64,000 bases of DNA from Microdochium bolleyi (Eukaryota; Ascomycota; Sordariomycetes; Xylariales; Microdochiaceae). Position numbers and translations under genes: made by a program. A model generated the notes under the pieces. It was not told the DNA's origin. It saw only the letters and a list, made by a program, of their open reading frames with translations, and searched no databases. Below are positions 53,603 through 64,000 of the stretch, piece after piece (position 1 is the stretch's first letter; the number at the start of each line of letters is the position of its first letter). The stretch spans positions 1 to 64,000 of the forward strand of contig KQ964253.1 in the NCBI GenBank assembly GCA_001566295.1, given 5' to 3'.

Positions 53603-55687
53603 CTAGCCTGCCATGCCACCGCCTCGAGCCATTTTGCGCGCACGCTGGTCCCGTCGGTTGTGATTTGCCTGTGACCCCTTGCTGGACTCTTTCCTCCGCC
53701 TCGCGTTCTCTGTGTCCTTGTCTCCAGTCGGGCCAGCGACATTGCCTCCGCGCCCGCCACCTCCTCGTCCGCGGCCGGGTCCTCCTCTTCCACGTCCACG
53801 TCCCCGATGACCGCCCCGGCCGGATCCATTTCTGTCGGAGTCCTCGTTGCCTGCCCTCCATGCCGTCGTCTCCAAGATCGCCTGATTGCCACTGAATGTG
53901 TTGAACTTGAACTCGAGCCGCTTCAGTCGGCCTGGATCTCTGCCCAACATTAGGCCCCATCCCTCAATGGCTTCGTCCGTCATGCCAGTCTCGCCCCGTA
54001 GAGTTGACCTCGCGGCACCCCTTCTTGTGTCGGCATCCCGCTCAAAGACCTTTTGGTCGGCTTGGTACGCCTTGAAGAGGACCTCCTCGACTGCATCCTT
54101 GCGCTTCTGGTCGTCGGCGTCATCGGCAAGCGCGTCGTTCACGGCCATTCCTGAATCGACGGCATCGTAAGTGTCGTCCCGCTCGTCATCGTCGGCATCG
54201 AACAGTGACAGAGCAGACAAGATAGCAGCCTTGTTGGGCGCTGTCGAGCGGTCGTTCAGGATGTCGTCCGCCGTCCGGTTCGGTCCACGCTTGCCAAAGT
54301 GCAGGTTCGACATGTCGACATTCAGCTCGTCCAAGTCGTCGTTGTCGTAGATGTTGTGCCGCGTCGGGAGCTGTGGCGGTGTTGACCTTGGTGCCAATGA
54401 GCTCCTCCGCCTGGGGCGTTCCGGGGACCTGTTGTGTGTTAGTACTGTGGAGAGGAAATATAATGGGCAGAGCAGGACTTACAAGTCTTTGCCGCGATCC
54501 ATGGAGGAGAAGCGCGGGGGCAGATCCTCCTCCAGCAGATGGGCAATCACCTGCTCGTTATCATTATCGTACTCGTCCAGAAGCAGTGATACGAAGCCAG
54601 ACCCTAGTCCCGGGAAGAGATCCTGGATCTGTGAAATCTGGCTCATGCGGTGGACACGCATCTCCTGGAACTCCGAGTCCTGTGCAACATCCATGACTCC
54701 CTTCCCCTTGTCGATCTTGCGCTTGATGAACTTCTTGGGCCTGACCATACCTCCAGGTTTGCGGTAAGACTCGAGGCTGGCAATGACTGACTTGATCCGC
54801 GTGGCTGTGTTGCCAGCCTTCTCGAGCTGTTGCAGCACGTGCTTGAGGATCGGTGTCGTCGTGACAAGCTCTGGGACCATCGAGTCGTTGGCGTTGGTCG
54901 GGCCCGCCTTGTGGGCATCGGCAGCTGCCTTGAGAGAGTACAGCTGGTCGTTGAGCAATGAGAAGTTGGGGTGCTCGTCGTCCGTGAGACCAGCCAGACA
55001 CAAGTATGTTGTTGTGATTATGGCTTTACGCAGCGGTGGGTTCATAATCTTGTAGCAACTGACGAGGCCATCCAAAAAATCTGAGCCAGCCATGCAGAAG
55101 GCCGCAGCTGCTGGCGAGGCATGAAGAAGGTGGTTGAGACGCTTCAGCCGGGCCTCGACGACGACAAGATCACCCTTGATGCCAGCATCAAGGCCAGCTA
55201 TGAGCGCCTTCTTGAGTGCCTGCAGCGAGGCCTCGGGCGTGTTGGTCTTCCGGCCGAACACGTGCGCCAGGACTGGTGCGGTCCGCTTCCGGGGGAAGAT
55301 GCGGCAGAAGTCGGCCAAGAAGTCCCACTGAAGCAGCTCTGGTGGCGTGTGCGGTGTTTTGAGAAGCCCGGCTGACAGCCTGTAGACTTGACGCAGCAGC
55401 GTCCCTGCTGCTGGAGAAGTGCCCAGTGTCGAAGCTCCGGAGGCGGCCACGTTCTTGACCAAAGGCGCCAAGAAAGGTGGTATCGACTCATCCTGAGCGG
55501 TCGTCTTGGCGAAGTCGCTGTCCGAGTGTGAGAGATGTGCCTCAATCAGAGCCACCCATATGGAAAGACAGCTCTCCCACTCGCTGGAGGTGATGCGAGT
55601 CCTCCATGCTGAGTCTGGGAATGGCGCCAGGGGCGGGAGCGTTGGCGACATGATCTCGAGGGGCAGTGTCTGATATTGGAGCTTCAA
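53603..55687 (-). CDS. CUE3/ASCC2-like CUE-domain protein
   Basis: A 676-aa protein in two exons, 55687-54483 and 54428-53603 (54-bp GT-AG intron). An ATG 12 codons inside, at 55651 (MSPTLPPL), is an alternative start. The N-terminal half is helical (ASCC2/Cue3-like). A CUE domain follows near residues 348-390 (QIQDLFPGLGSGFVSLLLDEY, then VIAHLLEEDLPP), with the characteristic FP and LL positions that bind ubiquitin. The C-terminus is rich in RGG/GRG repeats followed by a basic end. In yeast Cue3 belongs to the ribosome-quality-control trigger complex that acts on stalled, ubiquitinated ribosomes. It is a conserved housekeeping gene, divergent from the ribosomal protein gene. Confidence 0.9.
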
Positions 55688-56304
55688 GTGAGGGGCAAGC
55701 CGTTGGCTGACTGAGGGGCAGTCTGTGAAGCAAGGTGCAACTGAGCGATGTTTGTTGGCGGCTGCAGGTGCTGAGGAGCAAGAGACAGGCGGAACTGAGA
55801 AAAGGATGTGGTCTACATCGCAAATGGACGATGATTGACGCGCAGCTCAAGGACGTCGCAGGCGTCTTGAATCCATAATGAGTCCAGTCTGAGCCATCTC
55901 ACAAGCTGACCCGCTCGTCGTTGCAGCTGCAGGCCGAATGACTGTTTGCCCTTGATGACGGCGGTTCCTGGCTCGATGTGGGTCTTCCGCAAGCCTGGCG
56001 ACCTGGACTCGCTGGGCACCTTCGAAGGGCAGTCGAGCCTGCTGACTAAGGCAGGAGCTCGGACGCTCGGACCACTCGTCGACTCTCGCAGCCACAGCCT
56101 GCACAATCCAGGCGAGCCCACCAAAAAGTTTTGGGCCGGCGCAGGAAATGCTCCCACGCCTTATCGTCGCGGGCCCGCACCGCCGCATCGCTCGACACGA
56201 TCCCTTCCCCTCCCTAACCTTCATCACTTTGCCGAAACGCAGCACAACGTTCGAGTCTTGAGGGTCATCCCAGTACACATCAACAAACAACAAAACCAGC
56301 CAAC
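55688..56304. promoter_or_regulatory. Divergent promoter of CUE3-like and uS10 genes
   Basis: Non-coding DNA shared by the two housekeeping starts. CCTCCCTAACCTTCATC (56209-56225) is a pyrimidine-rich stretch upstream of the uS10 start, as common for ribosomal protein promoters. No gene is supported inside. Confidence 0.45.
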
Positions 56305-56720
56305 ATGTCTTACAACAAGAAGGACGACTTCGCGGGCGAGGCCCCCAAGATCCACAAGATCCGCATCACCCTCACCTCGCGCAAGGTCCAGGCCCTCGAG
56401 AAGGTCTGCACCGAGCTCATCGAGCGCGCGAAGACCAAGGACCTCCGCGTCAAGGGCCCCGTCCGCCTGCCCACCAAGACCCTCAAGGTCACCACCCGCA
56501 AGACCCCTTGCGGTGAGGGCTCCAAGACCTGGGATTGCTTCGAGATGCGCATCCACAAGCGCATCATCGAGTGAGTTTTTCCGCCATGCTGCACGTAGAA
56601 GAGGACAGAAATACTGACGAGAGACAAATGTACAGCCTCAACGCCCCCACCGAGATCGTCAAGCAGATCATCGTCAACATCGAGGCTGGTGTCGAGGTCG
56701 AGGTCACCATCGCTGCTTAA
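56305..56720 (+). CDS. RPS20: 40S ribosomal protein S20 (uS10)
   Basis: A 116-aa cytosolic small-subunit ribosomal protein in two exons, 56305-56570 and 56636-56720 (65-bp GT-AG intron, phase 2). The join restores HKRIIDLNAPTEIVKQI, matching the eukaryotic uS10 pattern. Clear landmarks are IHKIRITLTSRKVQALEKVC, KGPVRLPTKTLKVTTRKTPCGEGSKTWD and the end VEVEVTIAA. The short basic N-terminus is typical. Codon use is strongly C-ending, as for highly expressed genes. It binds the head of the 40S subunit. Identification is very firm. Confidence 0.98.
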
Positions 56721-57283
56721 GCGGTTTTCGACCATCATCTCGCAGAAAGACAACAACTCCGCCAACAGCTCGCGATCCACTACGCTATGACAGGGACCAC
56801 GAGCACGGCACAAGACAGTGGTATGGGGAGGACATGGCACATTTGCGGATCTAGCAACTTCGCATGGCGGCACGATGTGCTTAGCACGCGACTGGCAGGG
56901 CTGGTGCCTGGGTGGAAACATTCGGCATGAGGTTCTGTGGTTAGATCTGTAGCTGGTCTTGCCAGACACCGTCTACACAAAAGTTCTGAAAAGGAATACA
57001 AAACAATCAAAACTACATGCGTTTTTCTGACGTGAAATGGTTGACTACACTGACAGGGGTGATAGCCTGCATCATCTTGGCCACCAGGACTAAACCTGTG
57101 CAATCCCACAGAGGACTTGCGCAAACATGTACAGATTGTCAGCTCAATCATGTCTAGATTGAGAGAATATCGAAAAGGGTATATAACATTTAGCTTGCCC
57201 ATATGTTCGCGCTGCCAAACAACATGGTCCTTTGGTGCTTGGCTTGGAAACAGTTTCCTCTGCTTCCACAACTCGCGTGTCGT
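56721..57283. other. Convergent 3' flank
   Basis: 3' flanking DNA between the uS10 and NUP42-like stops; no gene seen. Confidence 0.5.
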
Positions 57284-59257
57284 CTAGAAATTCCAGACGC
57301 AGTCTTCCCGCATGGGGGGCACCTCGGGCATGTCCCCCTCGAACATGCCCCTGTTCGCCGAAAACTCGTATGCAGCCTTGACCTGCGCCGTGTACTTGGC
57401 TGGGTCGTCGGGCTCCGTGTCCTTGTTGTAACCGGGCGCACCCGCTGGGAACAGTATCCTCCTCCAGCTCCCGTCTTGATTCCGTATGCCTGCTGTCGGG
57501 GGGTTCTGCATCATCGTTTCGCCCTCGGGCAGCGTGTCCATATAGTTATCGCCAACCTTGTACTTGTAGACTACTGGCTGGCCCCGGAACGTGGCCATCT
57601 TGCCACTCATCTCCTTGGTGATGTAGCTGTCGAGTGGCGGGTGCTGCTTCTGGCTGTTCGGGCCGTATGGTGTGCCACCAGAACCTGCGTTGGCCTGTGG
57701 TGCTGCTTGTGCTGCTTGTTGTGTTTGCGATGCTTGCTGTGGCTGACCAAAAGGGTTGCTAGCAGGAGCCGCTGCTGCTGTGCCAAACCCGGACGGCTTC
57801 TGTCCAAAAGCGCATCCCGGAGCCGCTGCGGCCGTCCCGAAACCGCCTCCGGAGGGCTGGCCGAAGGGATTCGATGGCGCTGCGGGTGCGTTCTGCACGC
57901 CATTCATGCCCTGGTTCGCGTTTGCTGCCTGGCCGAACGGACTGGAGGCGACGGGCTGACTGAATGGACTTGGCGCAGCTGACTGGCCGAAGCCGCCGGG
58001 CGCCGCAGCCGGCGCCGGTACACCGAAGGGATTTGCTTTCTGACCCAATGCCGAAGGCTGTCCGAATCCTGATGTGGGTTGTGCAGGTTGTGCAGGCTGG
58101 CCGAAGGCGCCCGTGGTGGGTTGCGCTGGTTGTCCAAAAGCGCTTTGTGTGCTTCCACTGCCGCCACCAAAGGGATTGGGCTTGGCTCCCAACGCAGACG
58201 GCTGCCCGAATGCACTTGTCCCTCCAATCTGTGAGGGCTGGCCAAACGCAGAGCCGCCGGTGCTGACAGGTTGTGCAGGCTGTCCAAAGGCCGGTTGACC
58301 AAACGCTGGTGCCGGTGCCGCTGTGGTCGCGCCTGCTGATCCCCAAGGACTGGTTTTCGCGCCGAATGCGGAGGGCTGGCCAAAGGCTGAGCCCGTTGCT
58401 GGCGCTGGGCTGCCGAACGCTCCTGTGCCTGACGGAGCAGCAGCGCCACCTCCAAACGCAGACGGCTGTGCGGGCTGCCCGAATGCTGATGTCGTCGTTG
58501 TGGTCGCGGCGGGCTGGCCGAAGGGGTTGGCGCTGGGTGCCAGGGCTGGCTGGGCCGTGGCTGGTTGGGCCGCGGCGTTTGCGAGATAGCCGCCCTCTCT
58601 GCCTACCGACTGCTTGCAGATGTCGTGCCGGTTCGGGTGCTTATCGTTGCCAGCAAGGAGGAACTGCATTGCGCCGTCGAGATTGCCGACAGCGGCCTGC
58701 ATCTGCTGCTCGGCCTGCTGGTAAAGGGCCTGGATCTTTGCGTAAGCGGCTTGGGGCTCCGGCTGGGCCATAACAAACAACCTGGCCTCCTCCAAGCTCT
58801 GCTCGCGGTCCGGACCACCGAAGAGCTGCTCGGGGGCGTCACGCCCCGGGCCGTAGCATGACAAGATCCATGTCGGTCTTTCCTCGGCGAGGTCGATCTT
58901 GATCATCTCCTTGGTGATCTTCCACGGGTTCTCCTGCGTTCTTGAGGCGTTGGAGCCGCCGCCGGATCCGAAAGCACCGAAGCGGTTGCTGTTGTTGCTA
59001 CTGGAAGCGCCGCCGAAGGGATTCGCATTGTTGGTGTTGGACGCGCTGCCGAAAGGGTTTGCGTTGTTGTTTGGTCGGCTTCCGAAGGCATTGGCGTTGT
59101 TCGCGCCGGGGTGCTCGAAGCGACAATTGGCTGCTCAGGGAGACGGATGTCAGTAGTTGCGACCTGAGAGACGTGGCGAAGTCGGCTGTGAGGGATTCGG
59201 GGGACGCTCACCTCCATTGCGACAGGTGCCCTGCTGGTAGAACTTGCAGAGAACCAT
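57284..59257 (-). CDS. NUP42-like FG nucleoporin with CCCH zinc finger
   Basis: A 630-aa protein in two exons, 59257-59212 and 59130-57284 (81-bp GT-AG intron, phase 1). The join completes a CCCH finger: Cys4, Cys12, Cys18 and His22 (CKFYQQGTCRNGANCRFEH). An Asn-rich linker carries NPFG-type units, followed by a helical segment with RPTWILSCYGPGRDAP and QLFGG. Residues about 185-500 are a dense FG region of AFGQP, SAFG and NPFGQP units. The C-terminal end (FRGQPVVYKYKVGDNY, WRRILFPAGAPGYN) resembles the Nup42/NUPL2 tail. In yeast Nup42 sits on the cytoplasmic face of the pore and helps Dbp5/Gle1 release mRNA. Function by family; no unusual feature. Confidence 0.92.
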
Positions 59258-60175
59258 GGCAGGCAGCCGCGCGTGTCAAGGAGTCGCTACCGCGCAGTCG
59301 CAAAGGTCATCGTCTCTGAGAAGGTGGTGATGTCGCTTGCCCGCTGGGTAGTGGCTGAAAGTCGAGACGGGCGGAGATAGCGAAGGGAGAGCCAGGTGTA
59401 TTAATACGACAAGAAAGTGGTGGTGCTGGTGATGTCAATGCCTGAGCTCCGGGCGTTGGAGGGTGCCAGTGCGGCGCACCAGCTTCGCTCTTGGGAGAGC
59501 TTGTTTATCGATTGCGACCCCAACCACCGGCGCGCAAGGCCGCTTTTTATGCAAGGCACCGTGCAGCACAGCTTGTACAGTCTCCACATCCCTCCTGGTA
59601 TACAAAGTGCGCCTGGCAGCAGGGTCTCCATGGCAGGAATACCTGGCTCGCGAGTACATTTCAGGGCCTATATTCAGATTTCCAGCCCTTGGTTGCGGGT
59701 ACCTCTGGGTTGCTGCCAACATTGCCGCAAGGTGGATATGTAGACCAGTCGTACGTTGCAAAAGTCATTCAGAGGATGATCCGTCGTTGGATCGGCGTGG
59801 TCAGTCTCCAGGTCAAGGCACTTGGCTATTATAAAAATGCAGCACTATCAATTTATGAGAGTGAAATAAGCAGACAGGAACACCCAGTTAGATAGAACAA
59901 CAGTTATTTTCTTGTCTCGTCTCACAATTCACTCCCATTTCCAGATAATATTTCCTTTGATACCGTCCAGGTCTTATCAATTATCCAAGATGTCACACTA
60001 TATGCGCGGACTTGTCTACTATAGAGCACAGATATCTTGGGTTTTGCTCAACACCACCCAGCAAAAATGCCAATCTCTTCTCTTCGCCCACTGAGATCGC
60101 AGAGGCAATCTGTAGAGGGTCATCAACGTCCCCCCCAGAAATTGTCTGGACAGTCAGCGCTCCTGCTTCCCTTGC
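59258..60175. other. Intergenic region, no gene seen
   Basis: Promoter of the NUP42-like gene and 3' flank of the protease gene. Frames at 59401-59834 are open on both strands but show no family features. Confidence 0.45.
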
Positions 60176-61388
60176 TTACGGGAAGTCGTTGCGTGCCGCA
60201 GCAACAGCGTTGACCATCTGCTGGCCACTCGCGAAGGCAGTCTCCGAGGGGCCGCCGGTGGACAGCACTCCCATGACATATCTGCCGCCCTGGCCGGAGT
60301 ACTCCCTGATGAGATGACGAAAGCCGTTAGTAAAGGGAGCGCGGCCGAGATGAGGTGTTCAAGTGGGTACTAGAGAGGCGGCAACATACCAGAGAGGACC
60401 GCCGGACTGACCGCCCATGGCATCAATATCTGTGCGGACAGGGCTGTCGCCGAAGCAAGGGCCGATGGAGTGGGCGCGGCCGTTGCTGAACTTGATCGGG
60501 CGGTTGCCGTTGTCGCGGTCGCCGGGGTATCTGTATTTTGTCACTGGTCAGCAGACGGCTCGTGAAGGCGAGGGTTCTACCCATGCAGGGATGCCCTGGC
60601 GGTATGTTCAAGCACGTACCCAACGTGGTAGAGGAAGTTCTTGTTCATGTCGTCCGTGTTGAACGTGCGCGCGCCAAAGTAGCCCCTGGGCTCGCCGATG
60701 CGGTCCTGCAGGATGTGGAGCGCCCAGTCCTGGCCCTGGTCGCAGTCGTTGTCACGAGCGCCGGTCCAGATGATGTTGGTGACCTAGATCAGCGAATTCG
60801 GTCTCGGGTCAGCTGCTTGTCTGGGGATCACTACGGTGGGACGATTGGCGTACCTGCGAGCCAGGGTACCGGGTCTCGCCGTCGAAGAAGAACGGCGAGA
60901 ACCGGATGCTGACCTGCTCGCCGTTGATGGGCGTGCAGTGGCGAGCAGTCAGGACGTGGCGAGGGCCAACAAGAGTTCCAGTGCACCCTGGTGGTGGTGT
61001 TAGTTGAACTGTAGTCTGGGCGGTACAGTCGTCACTGTGGGATCAACTCACAAACACCGTTGGACCACTGAATCTTGCCAATGGACGAGTAAGGGTAGTT
61101 GCCGTCAGTCCAGGCCTGGCGATCATCATTGCCGATGATGTAGCGCTTGGACGGGGCCGCCGCCGCGGTGCTGTTGCTAGGCTCGGCGACGAGGTTTCCC
61201 ATGGCCGAGAGAGTGGCAGGGTCGTAGACCTTGACGTCGACCTTCTCAACACTCTCGACGAAGAAGGCCGCGCTGGGGTCGAAGCCGATCTGCACCTGGT
61301 TGCCGTTCTTGTCGACCTCGGGGATGGTGAAGGCAGCGGCTGCCGAGCCGAGGCTCAGGACAGCAGCGAGACGGGTGATGCCAACCAT
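60176..61388 (-). CDS. Secreted V8/trypsin-like serine protease
   Basis: A 301-aa protein in five exons: 61388-61052, 60987-60854, 60783-60620, 60530-60390 and 60305-60176. All four introns are GT-AG and join in frame. Signal peptide MVGITRLAAVLSLGSAAAAF; the pro-part ends in a Lys-Arg site (SKR), leaving a mature start YIIGNDDRQ that resembles glutamyl endopeptidases. The triad is complete: His129 in LTARHC, Asp176 in GQDWALHI and Ser254 in GGQSGGPLW. Cysteines near residues 114 and 130 may form the His-loop disulphide. A TATATAAG stretch on the minus strand near 61497-61504 is about 110 bp upstream. A secreted peptidase of family S1; cleavage preference is unproven. Confidence 0.9.
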
Positions 61389-63435
61389 GGTGATGGTGCG
61401 GTCAAGGTGATACAGAAGAGCTGGGGCGAGAGGCTGTGGTGAGTGCCGTGGTGGAAAGAAGGGAGATTCAGGCCTCGAAGATGGATCGTTCTTGACTTAT
61501 ATATCCCGTGCGCTACTGCTCATGCTGATGGCCTGTCCTACTTATTTCATGCCGGTCCTCGAGTTCCATGGTCCGTCGTGACCAGAGAATCCGACACAGC
61601 ATGATTTTGAAAGCCTACATGCTGACAGACTTACTCACTACGGTCTGGACGACGGAGGAGCGACTGCACAGAAGTCCGCGCGCCAAGTCTGTCTCCTAGC
61701 CTATCACCGGCCAGAACCAGCCGCGTTCCTTGCATGAGTGAAGCTTATTTACTCCACCGGGGGACGTTTAGTAGGCAGCGACTGCTACTTCAGCATGACT
61801 CAAGACCTGAGTCGACGAGGTCGACGAGCCACGGGGTAGCTAGGCACCACGGAGAACTACCATTTGCAGCAATGATGCCTCAACGGAAATTCTTCCAGCT
61901 GCAGAAGGATCTGCTGGTCACTGGGGAGTCTGTAAGAGTCGACTGATCGTGCGGCAAGGATATGTGCAGCGTGCCATGCCAGCAGCGTGGCAGGGCCGGG
62001 GGTCTTAAAGTAGTCGCCAGGAGTGGCAGCTGTACTGCATTCGGACAGAGCACGGCGCTGTACGACACTCGGGTACATGGCCCTTCATTCCCCGCAGGAT
62101 AAGTTGTGAACTTGGTAATGTCAATTAACAATGAATCACTGAACTCGTCCTTGCGTTTCCAGATGCTAGATCTAGCCCGTGCCCCGGCGGATCAGACGCG
62201 GTCGTATTGCAATGCAAATGAGTTTTCGAAAAGCGAGCTACATTTGTGAGTGAGTTGAATTGCTGTTTTTTGTATATTCAACGCCTTTGGGGGCGGAGAG
62301 CAGACGTGGGTTCCCCGAGGCACCTGCCTCTCTGGGAGCACTCCTGCGAAGCACAGCTGACTTCAGAGGTTAAGCTGGGCAGGTTCATCTTCTACATGCT
62401 TACGGAGGATCACGCCGCATACGTTCTGGAGCCATGCATATGCACTGCTACGCGGCTGGTGGCTCGCAAAGTTGTTTAGTGGATTGCGCGCAACGTTGCA
62501 AGTCTTGTGGGCTGTGTGCTGAGCCGCTGCATACGTGCCGAATCAGGCTTCATTCTAGCCCTATGAAGCGAGCCGGCAGGGGCACGTAGTCCGAGCAGCG
62601 CGGGAGGATCCTTCTGACAGGGGACCGTTGAAGGGTAGGAGTACTCAATCACGAGGAACAGATGTCCATGTCCGAAGCGCCTGGAGACCAGCTCTGGTCC
62701 TATTGGATCCTGGGATTGCGCCAGCCTCAGAGGACACAGAAGGGGAAGTCATCACATCAGCCCCCCGACCTGGGCCCTTGTCGGATTGATTATTCAGCTT
62801 AGGTCCATCCGATCGTTATGGTTTGCTCATGCGCTTCTGCATGTAAGATAACAATAACCCTCATGCGGACTAAAGGCTATACTCTAAACCCGGATGCCGT
62901 GGCAAACATGGGCCTGGCCTCGTTCTGTACTGGCAGATCCGCCAGGGACATGAAGACGACCAAGCCCCCCCGCAGCTCAAGTCCTCGTCCGATGTGCCAT
63001 GGCCATTGGTACAACCAGTCTGACATCAGCGGAAGCTTAGCCTTTTATGCATGATGCAAGTCAGCCGAGTGCATTGTTAACCAGTTGCTGCTGTCATAAT
63101 TGACTCCGGTCCTACTGCTCCTTTCTTTACAATTTGACTCCAGATTTTTGTTTATGGCATTGCTGCAGGGCAAGACAACGCCAGACTGGACATAGTGGCA
63201 TTATCAGACTGCTTCCCACTCTCACTTTTCACCACCCAAGCATTGTGACGGTCACGCAGAGAAGCTTAGCTTAGCTTTGTAAAATGGAACGCTGTCATTC
63301 GCTTTCTCGACTTGAGGGTTCTGACTTGACGAATCCCCAGTAGATATGTGACCGTAGACTCAGGTAAGCTAATGTCTACCTGAAGACAGGACCTCCCTTC
63401 TCTTTTGTACAATCACTCTGATCCAAGCATCTCCT
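61389..63435. other. Long intergenic region, no gene seen
   Basis: A 2-kb stretch upstream of the protease gene and downstream of the sugar transporter. Short open frames exist at 61734-61946, 62246-62479 and 62818-63054, but none has recognisable features. Small GCTTAGCTTAGC-type repeats occur near 63263-63275. Confidence 0.45.
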
Positions 63436-64000
63436 TTAGACCTGCTCCTGCTGCCTGAGGGTGGAGGAGTGCTTCTCGTCGTCACCCGACCCCGACTCGA
63501 CACCCTGGTTGTGACGGAACTCTCTCTCCTGCAGCTTGAGCTCCTCCATGACGACGGCGTGGGCCTTGCGGACGGGCTTGACCTCGAAGAGACGGTTCAT
63601 CGCCTCCAGGGGCAGACCCCGGGTCTCGGGGATGAGGAAATAGACGAATACGGCCGAGAGGATCATGAGCGAGGCGAAGAAGAAGTAGACGCCGTAACCC
63701 ATGGTGAGGAACATGGTCGGGGTGAAGCGGGAGACGATGAAGTTCCACAGCCAGTTGTGTGCCGCGGCGTGGGCCTGACCCAGGGAACGCGAGTTCTCGT
63801 CGAACATCTCGGAGTTCAGAACCCAGGGCAGGGGGTTGTATGTGGGACTGTAGAAAGCAGTCCAGAGATAGAACATGAAGACGGCGGCGATGCCTCCCGA
63901 GCTCATGGCGCCTCCGGAGGAGTTGCTGGCCGGGTTAGCAACCTTGATGTAGGCACCGATGAACCACATGCACAGGGATCCACCGATAGAGCCAATGAGA
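63436..64000 (-). CDS. Sugar transporter (MFS), C-terminal part
   Basis: The visible frame is the end of a longer gene that continues beyond the right edge; the Met at 63969 is internal. The reading frame has the hydrophobic helices of MFS sugar porters (GIAAVFMFYLWTAFYS, FLTMGYGVYFFFASLMILSAVFVYFL). It carries the family motif PETRGLPLE after the last helix, where PETKGxxLE is usual. YNPLPWVLNSEMFDENSRSLG matches the porter block around helix 10. A hydrophilic cytosolic tail with an acidic ESGSGDDEK follows. It is a probable hexose, pentose or quinate-type permease. The neighbouring xylan-degrading genes make uptake of released sugars attractive but unproven. Confidence 0.88.
   Translation of the reverse strand, partial: LIGSIGGSLCMWFIGAYIKVANPASNSSGGAMSSGGIAAVFMFYLWTAFYSPTYNPLPWVLNSEMFDENSRSLGQAHAAAHNWLWNFIVSRFTPTMFLTMGYGVYFFFASLMILSAVFVYFLIPETRGLPLEAMNRLFEVKPVRKAHAVVMEELKLQEREFRHNQGVESGSGDDEKHSSTLRQQEQV

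Noticed and set aside
1..64000. CRISPR arrays, bacterial operons or insertion sequences
   Set aside because: Spliceosomal introns, telomere repeats and eukaryotic gene families show a fungal chromosome; no regular repeat-spacer array was seen.

Overview
The window begins at a chromosome end. The first 34 bases are telomeric CCCTAA repeats, followed by TA-rich subtelomeric DNA with diverged direct repeats. Spliceosomal introns of 53 to 301 bp, GC-rich coding DNA, a Zn2Cys6 regulator, several P450s, secreted plant-cell-wall enzymes and C-to-T-type decay of repeats all point to a filamentous ascomycete, probably a plant-associated or biomass-degrading Sordariomycete. The species cannot be named from the sequence alone.

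Layout. 1-5.9 kb: telomere, a tRNA-like relic, a repeat pair with CpA-to-TpA differences, a spliced P450 only 1.6 kb from the end, a three-copy CGG-N5-CCG array upstream of it, and a broken DUF6603-type gene. 5.9-12.3 kb: MFS transporter, unknown protein, second P450, and a secreted CE1-like esterase whose nucleophile serine is glycine. 14.0-24.1 kb: GPI-type GH76 (DFG5/DCW1-like) mannosidase, large F-box/ankyrin protein, small single-pass membrane protein, third P450. 24.8-37.6 kb: an island of secreted proteins (collagen-like Gly-Pro protein, Cys-rich small protein, 173-aa small protein, SurE-like phosphatase, TAP-type hydrolase, HExxH protein) with one ankyrin gene. 38.3-53.5 kb: Zn2Cys6 regulator, GH5, GH10 and GH43 enzymes, and two decaying copies of an unrecognised gene family. 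53.6-59.3 kb: housekeeping genes (CUE3/ASCC2-like, ribosomal protein uS10, NUP42-like). 60.2-61.4 kb: a V8/trypsin-like protease. 63.4 kb to the right edge: the C-terminal part of a sugar transporter.

How the genes may work together (inference): the GH10 and GH43 genes are divergent and share a 2-kb promoter with three exact GGCTAAA-type motifs, the published XlnR/XYR1 consensus. With the nearby GH5, the Zn2Cys6 regulator and the sugar transporter they suggest a loose hemicellulose-use locus. The secreted island could serve host or substrate interaction. Housekeeping genes from about 53.6 kb mark the change from subtelomeric accessory DNA to core chromosome. Exon joins were worked out by eye from GT/AG (one probable GC/AG) borders, branch-like CTAAC/CTGAC motifs and reading frame; no similarity search was run.
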